DNA from: Nitrososphaeraceae archaeon
Lineage (GTDB): Archaea > Thermoproteota > Nitrososphaeria > Nitrososphaerales > Nitrosopumilaceae
Reading direction: 5' to 3'
Assembly: GCA_025922755.1 (NCBI GenBank)
Contig: JAICHE010000052.1
Coordinates: 1 to 7,374, forward strand
Length of the DNA: 7,374 nucleotides
Below the pieces are notes generated by a model. The model did no database searches. It worked only from the letters and a program-made list of their open reading frames with translations, and was not told the origin of the DNA. Shown piece by piece: positions 1-5,177 of this stretch; position 1 is the first letter of the stretch, and every line of letters begins with the position of its first letter. The translations under genes were made by a program, and so were the position numbers.

Positions 1-504
1 CCATTTGGGGATAACCGGAGTGTTTCCATAGATTTTCTTAGGTTTTTCTGTTGGGGTGTAGGGGTATTTGGCGATTACATTGTCGACAAATTCTTTATAA
101 TTTTGGATAACTCGACTTTTTGGATTTTGTTCTTGTGCTTTTTCAAAATACATTTTTGCTTCATGGTATTCTCCTAAATTTCCAAATCCTGCACCCATAC
201 CAGTAAGGGATACAACATCTTTGGGCTGGTATTGAAGAACCATGTAGAATTGCCTAAGGGATTCTTCGTGATTTCCTAAATTACTGGTTGCAATTCCTTT
301 CATTCTAAGAGTTGCAAGGTTATCTGGAATCTTTTCTAAAATTTCATCATAGATGACAATTGCCTCCTTGTATTGGCCATTTCTGAATCGCTCGTTTGCA
401 TCATAAAGTCTTGATTCTTCTGATGTTTGTCCATATGCCAAGGAAAAACCTAAGATAAGTGAAGAAAATAAAGCCAGACTAAACCACTTGAGTATGTTTG
501 ACAA
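1..504 (-). CDS. Secreted TPR-repeat protein, 3' end outside window
   Basis: 168 residues are visible and the frame is still open at the left edge, so the C-terminus is missing. Residues 1-25 form a signal peptide or membrane anchor (a Lys near the N-terminus, then a hydrophobic stretch ending near LAYGQ). Three tetratricopeptide units follow at about 30-62, 63-96 and 97-130, each with the usual G/A and small-residue pattern (NGQYKEAIVIYDEIL, LGNHEESLRQFYMVL, LGEYHEAKMYFEKAQ), then a Pro/Lys-rich linker. TPRs mediate protein-protein contact, so an extracytoplasmic scaffold role is likely; the partner is unknown. The start is TTG at 504-502. No ATG or GTG lies upstream in frame before the stop at 528-526, and the first in-frame ATG would remove the signal peptide and a TPR. 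A TATA-like box at 523-531 fits a leaderless transcript beginning at this TTG. It is divergent from the coiled-coil gene at 631. Confidence 0.85.
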   Translation of the reverse strand, partial: MSNILKWFSLALFSSLILGFSLAYGQTSEESRLYDANERFRNGQYKEAIVIYDEILEKIPDNLATLRMKGIATSNLGNHEESLRQFYMVLQYQPKDVVSLTGMGAGFGNLGEYHEAKMYFEKAQEQNPKSRVIQNYKEFVDNVIAKYPYTPTEKPKKIYGNTPVIPKW

Positions 505-630
505 TGGATAGTCTCTTTTGTAATTTTATTTCTAACTTGTGCATGTTTTTCAACATTTCTTTGAATGTTAATAAAAAAAATTCGCGTTTGAGAAAAATCC
601 TTTAATTAACAAAGACGCTTTGCTCCTATA
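505..630. promoter_or_regulatory. Divergent promoter region, TPR gene / coiled-coil gene
   Basis: This 126-base intergenic stretch separates two divergent genes. On the minus strand, AATAAAATT (523-531) is centred about 23 bases from the TTG at 504. On the plus strand, TTTAATTA (601-608) is centred about 26 bases from the TTG at 631. Both distances match archaeal TATA-to-start spacing for leaderless mRNAs. A 6-bp inverted repeat, AACATT/AATGTT at 552-557 and 564-569, lies between them; in such AT-rich DNA it may be chance. No ORF or RNA gene is seen here. Confidence 0.5.
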
Positions 631-972
631 TTGACTGAGGTTGGGGCTGGGCAAATAATTTACGAATTACGCAAGAAAATTCAAAATTTAACTTTGGAAT
701 TGAATCGTCTAGGTAAAGAATCTCCTGAAATTCCTGAATTAATCCAATCTGCCAACTTGATGCGTAAAAACGACCATCTAGTTGAAGTAAATGCAAAAAA
801 CCTGGAGCTAATTTCCGCATATGAGAATTATTCTAAGGAATTAGAGAAAATGCTTTCAATGGTGTTTGAAATTCAAAAGGATCTTAAAGAAATCCTAAAA
901 ACTCAGACTAGTCTTATACCAGAACCTAAAAAACCTAAAACAAAAGCAAAGAAAAAACCAGCAAAGAAATAA
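631..972 (+). CDS. Small coiled-coil protein with Lys/Pro-rich tail, unknown function
   Basis: 113 residues. Residues about 8-28 and 44-90 are strongly helical with heptad-like spacing of Leu, Ile and Val, separated by a Pro-containing linker (SPEIPE, 31-36), so it should form a helical hairpin or oligomeric coiled coil. The tail, residues 97-113, is PEPKKPKTKAKKKPAKK: nine Lys of 17, resembling the basic tails of histone H1 or HU-like proteins, so nucleic-acid contact is possible (inference). There is no signal peptide and no recognised catalytic motif. The start is TTG at 631: the frame is closed upstream by TAA at 607-609, and only TTG lies between that stop and conserved-looking sequence. 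The TATA-like box at 601-608 places transcription start on this codon. The gene ends eight bases before the convergent birA stop. I do not recognise the family. Confidence 0.75.
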   Translation: MTEVGAGQIIYELRKKIQNLTLELNRLGKESPEIPELIQSANLMRKNDHLVEVNAKNLELISAYENYSKELEKMLSMVFEIQKDLKEILKTQTSLIPEPKKPKTKAKKKPAKK

Positions 973-982
973 CTCGTTTCTT
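964..982. terminator. Possible shared hairpin between convergent genes
   Basis: AAGAAA (964-969) and TTTCTT (977-982) form a 6-bp A/T-rich stem with a 7-base loop. It spans the stop codons of both the coiled-coil gene and birA. It could mark 3' ends on both strands but is weak and lacks a long T tract. Confidence 0.2.
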
Positions 983-1982
983 ACGGTAAATGGACAATAT
1001 CCCCAGCTAACACTCTGGTTTTTTTCTTGTCATCAATTACCAGTGCACCATCATTATCAATTCGGAGAGCTTTTCCTGTGATTTTTCCTTCCTTGGTTGT
1101 CAATTCTACATTGGCTCCAATTGTTGATGATCTTTTTGTCCATTCTTTGGTTATTTTTTTGACCTGTTCTTCATTTAACCATTCAAAGATTTTTTCCAAT
1201 TCTTCTAAGAACATCTGGACAAATTTTACTGGCGAGATTGATTTTTTGAATTTTTTCAATGTTGCAACACCGTAAAAATTGGGGGTTCCCTTCAATTGTT
1301 TTTCTAACTGTTTTGCGTTAACGTCAAAATTTATCCCAACACCTAATACAATATTTTCAATTTTGTTTGATTCTAGTGATGCGTCAACCAATATTCCTGC
1401 AACCTTTTTTCCTTGTAATGTAACGTCATTTGGCCACTTTAATTCTGGTTTGATTTTAAAACACTTTTCCATTGTAAATGCCAATGCAAGGGATGCTGCC
1501 ATTGGAAATAAGGTGGCAACTGAAATGTCAAATTCTGGTCGTAAAATCACTGAAAGCCATATTCCTCCTTCGGGCGATGCCCATTTTCTTCCTCCTCTTC
1601 CTTTTCCTCCAGTTTGTTTTTGAGCAATAACTACCACTCCATCATTTTTTATTTCTGAGGCCATTTTCATGGCTTGATCTTGTGTGGAGGTAATCGAATC
1701 AAAATAGTATGCTTCTTTTCCAATCTTTTTTGTTTCTAACCCTTCGGTGATTTCCCATGGAAGTAACCTCTGTGTATTTGACACAAGTCGGTATCCTTGC
1801 TTTTGTATTGATTCTACCTCGTAACCCAACTCCTTGATTTTTTTAATATGCTTCCAAACTGCAACTCTGCTAATTTTTAAAACATCACTAAGGTCTTGAC
1901 CTGATAAGTATTCAGTATTGTGCGTTTTTAGAAAGGTCAGAACCTTGATCAAACCAGGATTGTCATTAACGCTGTAAACCAA
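981..1982 (-). CDS. birA: Bifunctional biotin-[acetyl-CoA-carboxylase] ligase / repressor BirA
   Basis: 333 residues, the usual length for two-domain BirA. It activates biotin with ATP to biotinyl-5'-AMP and transfers it to the lysine of a biotin carboxyl carrier protein. Residues about 10-68 are a winged helix-turn-helix (LSGQDLSDVLKISRVAVWKHIKKI, then wing GYEVESIQKQGYRL), as in regulatory BirA proteins. The ligase domain shows the substrate-side STSTQ (98-101 region), the biotinyl-AMP loop GGKGRGGRKWASPEGG (125-140), KWPNDV (182-187), GKKVAGIL (191-198, catalytic Lys) and GVGIN (214-218). Residues about 285-333 form the SH3-like C-terminal domain. All key motifs are intact, so it should be active. 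In this lineage the expected client is the acetyl/propionyl-CoA carboxylase of carbon fixation (family knowledge). The start is TTG at 1982-1980. A minus-strand TATA-like GTTTAATC at 2005-2012 is about 26 bases upstream, which fits a leaderless message. Whether the DNA-binding domain represses biotin genes is not shown here. Confidence 0.95.
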   Translation of the reverse strand: MVYSVNDNPGLIKVLTFLKTHNTEYLSGQDLSDVLKISRVAVWKHIKKIKELGYEVESIQKQGYRLVSNTQRLLPWEITEGLETKKIGKEAYYFDSITSTQDQAMKMASEIKNDGVVVIAQKQTGGKGRGGRKWASPEGGIWLSVILRPEFDISVATLFPMAASLALAFTMEKCFKIKPELKWPNDVTLQGKKVAGILVDASLESNKIENIVLGVGINFDVNAKQLEKQLKGTPNFYGVATLKKFKKSISPVKFVQMFLEELEKIFEWLNEEQVKKITKEWTKRSSTIGANVELTTKEGKITGKALRIDNDGALVIDDKKKTRVLAGDIVHLP

Positions 1983-2004
1983 TTATTTTTCTTTTAAAAA
2001 AGAT

Positions 2005-2012
2005 GATTAAAC
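2005..2012 (-). promoter_or_regulatory. TATA-like box for birA
   Basis: GTTTAATC on the minus strand is centred about 26 bases upstream of the TTG at 1982. This suggests birA has its own leaderless transcript even though a small gene lies 53 bases upstream on the same strand. Confidence 0.45.
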
Positions 2013-2035
2013 TATTTGCATTTTTCCAAGGAATT

Positions 2036-2188
2036 CTATGCTAAGAGTTCCCAATCATTTCTTCCACATTTACAATTTTTTCCATACCCTTCCAGATATT
2101 CTCTATATTCTAAATCGGTACATGGTCCTTGGTCGGGAATTATCACTTTGCTTTTACATTTTCTACATCTTGCTATAAAATCACTCAA
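2036..2188 (-). CDS. 50-residue zinc-ribbon protein, unknown function
   Basis: This short frame reads MSDFIARCRKCKSKVIIPDQ at its start and ends KNCKCGRNDWELLA. Cysteines lie at 8, 11, 23, 39 and 41. The CxxC (8-11) and CxC (39-41) pairs are the layout of a small zinc ribbon, with C23 spare or an alternative ligand. Such proteins in archaea usually bind nucleic acid or act as subunits of larger complexes; the role here is unknown. The start is TTG at 2188-2186, the only start codon between the upstream in-frame stop (2206-2204) and the first cysteine pair. A GGAGG motif at 2200-2204 lies 11 bases upstream. An out-of-frame ATG at 2199-2197 opens a four-codon frame whose TGA overlaps this TTG. 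One extra A in the preceding AAAA run would fuse that ATG in frame, so a homopolymer error is possible. It is co-oriented with birA, 53 bases away. Confidence 0.7.
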   Translation of the reverse strand: MSDFIARCRKCKSKVIIPDQGPCTDLEYREYLEGYGKNCKCGRNDWELLA

Positions 2189-2199
2189 TAAGTTTTCAT

Positions 2200-2204
2200 C
2201 CTCC
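2200..2204 (-). promoter_or_regulatory. Shine-Dalgarno-like site for zinc-ribbon gene
   Basis: GGAGG on the minus strand, followed by ATGA, approaches the full complement of the 16S 3' end. It is the clearest ribosome-binding site in the window. The spacing to the TTG at 2188 is 11 bases, on the long side. It would have a function only if transcription starts upstream, for example from the 2230-2237 box. Confidence 0.4.
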
Positions 2205-2229
2205 TAGAATATCTAAAAAATAAGATTGG

Positions 2230-2237
2230 TTTAAAAA
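2230..2237. promoter_or_regulatory. TATA-like box, possibly shared by divergent genes
   Basis: TTTAAAAA on the plus strand is centred about 27 bases from the ATG at 2261, predicting a leaderless message for that gene. Read on the minus strand (TTTTTAAA), it would start a transcript near 2207, giving the zinc-ribbon gene a leader of about 19 bases that carries its GGAGG. An alternative minus-strand box around 2210-2217 would make that gene leaderless instead. Confidence 0.4.
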
Positions 2238-2260
2238 TTACAATTATTCCATACATTTCA

Positions 2261-2512
2261 ATGGACTTTATGCTAGAAGAAGAACTAATTGACCTGATGA
2301 CATTTTGTCTACAAAACCCAGATTTTTCTGAAGTGCAAGACAAGAAAAAAAGAATATCAGAAATCGGGCAAGAACTTTACAATGATGGAGGTGTCGATGC
2401 CCTTGAGAACTTCTTTTTTGCACTAAAAAACCGAATTACAGAAGAGATTGGAAAGGACCCATCAGTATTTCGCCCACTTTGGAATGGTTTGACTGATGAA
2501 TGGAAATACTAG
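2261..2512 (+). CDS. 83-residue conserved-looking hypothetical protein
   Basis: The protein is acidic and mostly helical, without a signal peptide, membrane segment or catalytic motif that I recognise. It opens MDFMLEEELIDLMTFCLQNP, continues with a charged helix around 25-40 (DKKKRISEIGQELYNDGG) and ends in an aromatic-rich segment (FRPLWNGLTDEWKY, 70-83). A second Met lies at residue 4. The first ATG (2261) is preferred because the TATA-like TTTAAAAA at 2230-2237 is at leaderless distance. The helical layout suggests a small adaptor or subunit, but this is only an impression. The next gene, at 2612, is in the same direction 99 bases further on and has its own TATA-like box, so they are probably transcribed separately. 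Confidence 0.75.
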   Translation: MDFMLEEELIDLMTFCLQNPDFSEVQDKKKRISEIGQELYNDGGVDALENFFFALKNRITEEIGKDPSVFRPLWNGLTDEWKY

Positions 2513-2568
2513 ACTAAAACCCAGACCAATTTACCATGTGTAATAGACTGATGTGACTGAAGATATCC

Positions 2569-2577
2569 TTTAAGTAA
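2569..2577 (+). promoter_or_regulatory. TATA-like box for the 55-residue gene
   Basis: TTTAAGTAA is centred about 38 bases before the ATG at 2612. It predicts a start near 2600 and a short leader of about 12 bases. Confidence 0.3.
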
Positions 2578-2611
2578 TTTCTTGCCGTACAGTTTTTGGC
2601 GATAAAGAGTA

Positions 2612-2779
2612 ATGGACATAGAAAACAATCCAGCCTTGATTAACAAAATCAATACTGTGATTAAAAACGCAGTAGGTGATGGACGTGATCATCTAAGTGA
2701 TGCAGAGTCAATTTATGTGCTCAAAATCACTGATGTGATGATAAAAGAGTATCAAAAAGTCTTGTATGCAAATCAGTAA
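2612..2779 (+). CDS. 55-residue hypothetical protein
   Basis: An intact ATG-to-TAA frame reads MDIENNPALINKINTVIKNA at the N-terminus and ends in a helix (YVLKITDVMIKEYQKVLYANQ region, 35-55). Codon use resembles that of the neighbours. The sequence is amphipathic and helical, with a central GDGRDHLSDAES turn at 22-33. No family is recognised. It fills an otherwise empty gap and is followed by a small inverted repeat and T-rich stretch. Its convergent partner, the winged-helix gene, ends 35 bases downstream. The main doubt is its small size. Confidence 0.6.
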   Translation: MDIENNPALINKINTVIKNAVGDGRDHLSDAESIYVLKITDVMIKEYQKVLYANQ

Positions 2780-2812
2780 TCAAGACTAGTTTGGTACTTG
2801 AAATTTATTTTT
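2780..2812 (+). terminator. Weak terminator-like element between convergent genes
   Basis: TCAAG (2780-2784) and CTTGA (2797-2801) can pair with a 12-base loop. A T-rich tract (2803-2812) follows. The stem is short; in archaea the T tract alone may suffice for termination. Confidence 0.3.
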
Positions 2813-2814
2813 AA

Positions 2815-3327
2815 TTAAAATCCAATATCAAAATCAAACCCGCCATCGCTCATATCGGAACCGCCATCCATTCCATCGCCGTCCAGGCCATCTGGAATAC
2901 TTTCTTGTGGCACATAGTCTGACATCATCATTCCCATCATGCTAAACATCATGGAAAACATCATCATATCCATGATGCCAAAGAACATCATTGTTGGCAA
3001 AAATGACTTGTTGTCATCCATGTATTGCTTGAGTTTTTGTTTGTCACCTGTTTTGTAAAGCAAAGACATTTGATTCCATTTTTCTTGCATTTCATGGACT
3101 CGCTCATCTACTTCTCTGTCTCCTTTTTCTGTGGTGCGAAGTTCTACTTTTGGCCCAAACCACCCTTTCTTCTCTTGAACTGAGATGAGTCCTCGCTCTT
3201 CAAGTTTTTCTAAAATGGCATTGAGCTCTTCGGCATCTATCTGTGTGGTTTTTTTGATTTTATCAAAATTTTTAATTCCATTTTTGATTGCACCAAGAAC
3301 AATTAGATCTTTGGGCTCTTGCTCCAT
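2815..3327 (-). CDS. Winged-helix protein with methionine-rich segment and Asp/Gly tail
   Basis: 170 residues. Residues about 5-75 look like a winged helix-turn-helix: DLIVLGAIKNGIKNFDKIKK, then a helical pair ending LEKLEERGLISVQEKK, a wing (WFGPKVELRTTEKG) and a linker helix to about 105. This is typical of archaeal regulators of the PadR/MarR-like winged type. Residues 113-135 hold 13 Met of 23, mixed with Phe, Ile and Gly, and could be a metal-binding or membrane-associating segment. The tail (146-170) is rich in Asp and Gly (DGLDGDGMDGGSDMSDGG) and ends FDFDIGF. There is no signal peptide, so the N-terminal domain should be cytoplasmic. The ATG at 3327 has a minus-strand TATA-like ATTTTAATC at 3347-3355. 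It lies 51 bases downstream of the SDR gene on the same strand and could be co-transcribed. Target genes and ligand are unknown; copper sensing is one guess. Confidence 0.8.
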   Translation of the reverse strand: MEQEPKDLIVLGAIKNGIKNFDKIKKTTQIDAEELNAILEKLEERGLISVQEKKGWFGPKVELRTTEKGDREVDERVHEMQEKWNQMSLLYKTGDKQKLKQYMDDNKSFLPTMMFFGIMDMMMFSMMFSMMGMMMSDYVPQESIPDGLDGDGMDGGSDMSDGGFDFDIGF

Positions 3328-3346
3328 GATTGAAATAAATCATTTT

Positions 3347-3355
3347 GATTAAAAT
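3347..3355 (-). promoter_or_regulatory. TATA-like box for the winged-helix gene
   Basis: ATTTTAATC on the minus strand is centred about 24 bases upstream of the ATG at 3327, consistent with a leaderless transcript. Confidence 0.4.
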
Positions 3356-3378
3356 ACTGTACGTTTTGATATTCTAAG

Positions 3379-4290
3379 CTATTTTAGCAAACCAGTTGAC
3401 TGCAATTCTGATATTACGTTTGGTATTCCCTCTCTGTAGGACGAGAATTTAAAATCATAAATCGATGAAATTTTTTTGTTTGACACCTTCATTGAGGTTG
3501 TAAGTAATTTTATCAAATCCCCTCCAAGGACTGCTTTTGCCAAAAATACAGGAACACTTTTTGGATGCTTTGCGCCAATTTGGTCTGCAGTAAAGTCTGC
3601 AAACTCTCGAAATGTTGCAGGTGTAGAGTCTGCCACAATGTAGGATTCGTTTTTTGGGTTTTGCTCAAGTACTGAAACCAGACTTCCTACTGCATCATCT
3701 ACATGGACAAAGCCTTTGTAGTATTCTCCATCTTTTGGTAGCCTGAAGGTATTCTTCAAAAGTCGTTTTATTAGAAATTCGTAAAACCACCCACGTGACC
3801 CATAAACGTCTCCGAAATGAACTACCCCAAAATTAATTCCCATCTTTTCACAATTTTCTTGAAGGTATTTTTGTGCCTCTAGTCTTGTTTTTACAAAATT
3901 TGTATTTGGATTGTATGGGAAAGTCTCATCTACAACTTTTTCTCCTGGGTCTCCATACACTCCCAACCCAGAAACATAGATTACTGATTTTGTCTTGTCT
4001 TTGATTTTATCAAACAGATTCTTTGTTCCACCTAGATTTACTTTTTCTAGAATTTTTTTATTTTTCTCAAGAGGGGTGTGAGATGCCAGATGAACCACAC
4101 AATCAATGTTCTCAATTGGGATTTCCAAGTTAGAGTCAGTCAAATCACCAATGTTTTTTTTTGATTTTGGATGTGATTCTTTTCCTTTTCTTATCAGCGA
4201 TGTTACGTGGTATTGGCTTTCGGCTAAATTTGCAACTAGTCTTGATCCAATAAATCCTGTAGCTCCAGTAACAAAAACAGACTTTGTCAT
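3379..4290 (-). CDS. NAD(P)-dependent extended SDR, epimerase/dehydratase-like
   Basis: 303 residues, the usual size for extended short-chain dehydrogenases. The N-terminal Rossmann motif GATGFIG (9-15) binds NAD(P), followed by VVHLAS (65-70). HVDDA (196-200) matches the family's HVDD segment, and the C-terminal lobe resembles NAD-dependent epimerases. Members act on nucleotide sugars, quinone-associated reactions or isoprenoid/flavonoid-like substrates; the substrate cannot be told. The catalytic region is odd. YVSGLGVYG (105-113) has Gly108 where the catalytic Ser/Thr is expected (Ser107 is adjacent), and the YxxxK motif reads FVKTR (Phe132, Arg136). It may therefore be an atypical SDR with a structural or binding role. 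The ATG at 4290 is supported by minus-strand TATA-like GTTAAAATCC at 4306-4315, slightly close. It is divergent from the CoA-binding gene at 4374 and is followed by the winged-helix gene. Confidence 0.88.
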   Translation of the reverse strand: MTKSVFVTGATGFIGSRLVANLAESQYHVTSLIRKGKESHPKSKKNIGDLTDSNLEIPIENIDCVVHLASHTPLEKNKKILEKVNLGGTKNLFDKIKDKTKSVIYVSGLGVYGDPGEKVVDETFPYNPNTNFVKTRLEAQKYLQENCEKMGINFGVVHFGDVYGSRGWFYEFLIKRLLKNTFRLPKDGEYYKGFVHVDDAVGSLVSVLEQNPKNESYIVADSTPATFREFADFTADQIGAKHPKSVPVFLAKAVLGGDLIKLLTTSMKVSNKKISSIYDFKFSSYREGIPNVISELQSTGLLK

Positions 4291-4373
4291 AATATATCTT
4301 AAATTGGATTTTAACAGTATTTGGACTTTGTTGCCAGTTCACAAATTATATTTCACAACTTTCAAGATTTCTT
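4291..4373. promoter_or_regulatory. Divergent promoter region, SDR gene / CoA-binding gene
   Basis: This 83-base gap holds two opposed TATA-like boxes. GTTAAAATCC on the minus strand (4306-4315) is centred about 21 bases from the SDR ATG. AAATTATATTT on the plus strand (4343-4353) is centred 26 bases from the GTG at 4374. The plus-strand box is the better match and supports GTG as a leaderless start. Confidence 0.45.
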
Positions 4374-4784
4374 GTGAATCGAGATAACCTCAGTGATGAT
4401 GAAATCAGAGAGATATTTTCCTTAAAGAAAATTGCAGTTGTGGGAATGTCTCAGCATCCTGAAAAAGACGCGCATATGGTTCCAAAATACATGTCCATGC
4501 ATGGTTATGATGTAATTCCAGTTAACCCAAATTCTGATGAAATTCTAGGCAAAAAAAGCTATAATGTTGTATCTGAGGTGCCAGGAGAAATTGATGTTGT
4601 TAATGTTTTCAGGCCTTCAGAAGATGTTTTACCTGTAATCCAAGAGGCAATTAAAAAAAAGCCCAAAGTAATCTGGCTCCAAGAAGGAATTCATAATGAA
4701 CAAGCAGAGGAATTGGCAAAAAAAGCAGGAATTAAAGTCGTGTTTAATCGATGCATGTTTGCAGAACACAGAAGGCTCTTTTGA
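4374..4784 (+). CDS. CoA-binding domain protein (CoA_binding_2 / YccU type)
   Basis: 136 residues, the normal length of this stand-alone Rossmann-like CoA-binding family. Typical blocks are present in order: AVVGMS (21-26) after a short lead helix, GYDVIPVNP (44-52), IDVVNVFRPSE (73-83), VIWLQEGI (99-106), and the closing NRCMFAEHRRLF (125-136) with the family's conserved Cys and EHxRL. The fold is related to the CoA-binding domain of succinyl-CoA and acyl-CoA synthetases but lacks a catalytic domain. It is thought to bind CoA or acyl-CoA; its cellular role is unsettled. The start is GTG at 4374, chosen because the TATA-like box 4343-4353 is 26 bases upstream and the next conserved block begins close behind. 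The stop TGA is two bases before the ATG of the next gene, so the pair is very likely one transcript with coupled translation. Confidence 0.92.
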   Translation: MNRDNLSDDEIREIFSLKKIAVVGMSQHPEKDAHMVPKYMSMHGYDVIPVNPNSDEILGKKSYNVVSEVPGEIDVVNVFRPSEDVLPVIQEAIKKKPKVIWLQEGIHNEQAEELAKKAGIKVVFNRCMFAEHRRLF

Positions 4785-4786
4785 TT

Positions 4787-5137
4787 ATGAGTGATTTTGA
4801 AGAATTTTTCAATGATTTGAAAAAACTCGTAGAAAAATACGAACAGAAAAACACCATGATAAAACTAGAATTTGATTTGGAAAACGACATTATCAAAATG
4901 TTTGGAGGAAAAATCACCGCCCTTGCTAAAGCACAAAATGGGTTAAATGATGTCATAGAGTTGGCCTACACTACTGCTGAACATCATCCCTACTGGAATT
5001 TGCTTTACCAAAGCTCAGAGATTGCAACTACTGTTTTAGAAAAATGGAAGGGCAAACTATCACAAGAAGAAATTTCAGAAATTGAATGGTCTTTGCAGAA
5101 GATTTCTCAAACCCTCGAAAAAATCAAACAAAAATAA
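4787..5137 (+). CDS. 116-residue helical protein of unknown function
   Basis: An all-helical, charged protein with no signal peptide. Residues 1-22 (MSDFEEFFNDLKKLVEKYEQ) and 92-116 (SQEEISEIEWSLQKISQTLE region) are amphipathic helices suited to coiled coils. The middle has LAKAQNGLNDVIELAYTTAE and a His/aromatic patch HHPYW (66-70). I do not recognise the family. The frame is open upstream from an ATG at 4751, but that start would sit inside the CoA-binding gene. The ATG at 4787, two bases after the preceding TGA, is the natural coupled start, with a weak AGAAGG about 12 bases upstream. Its tight pairing with the CoA-binding protein suggests a shared task, perhaps a partner subunit. The downstream GTPase has its own promoter-like box. 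Confidence 0.8.
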   Translation: MSDFEEFFNDLKKLVEKYEQKNTMIKLEFDLENDIIKMFGGKITALAKAQNGLNDVIELAYTTAEHHPYWNLLYQSSEIATTVLEKWKGKLSQEEISEIEWSLQKISQTLEKIKQK

Positions 5138-5148
5138 TCCTAGGCAGA

Positions 5149-5158
5149 GATAAATATT
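5149..5158 (+). promoter_or_regulatory. TATA-like box for the YchF-type GTPase gene
   Basis: GATAAATATT is centred about 25 bases upstream of the GTG at 5178, so it predicts a leaderless message starting at that codon. Confidence 0.45.
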
Positions 5159-5177
5159 CTGAAACAATAGCAAAGAT

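Noticed and set aside
552..569. Inverted repeat AACATT/AATGTT between divergent genes
   Set aside because: Six A/T-rich pairs with imperfect flanks are expected by chance here; it is not placed against either TATA-like box in a telling way.
1027..1623. Two plus-strand open frames (1027-1275 and 1279-1623)
   Set aside because: They lie antisense to birA, whose motifs are intact over the same stretch. Their products are Ser/Phe/Pro-rich shadows with no promoter.
2016..2207. Plus-strand 63-residue open frame
   Set aside because: It is antisense to the zinc-ribbon gene, which has paired cysteines and a ribosome-binding site; the plus-strand product has no recognisable features.
2543..2562. CTGATGTGACTGA, resembling C and D boxes of an archaeal C/D sRNA
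   Set aside because: The boxes are almost adjacent, with no room for guide sequences and no second C'/D' pair.
4106..4387. Plus-strand frame overlapping the SDR gene start and the CoA-binding gene start
   Set aside because: It overlaps two well-supported genes and both promoters; its composition is shadow-like.
4751..4786. Upstream ATG extension (MHVCRTQKALLI) of the helical protein
   Set aside because: It lies inside the CoA-binding gene. The ATG at 4787, two bases after that gene's stop, is the usual coupled start.
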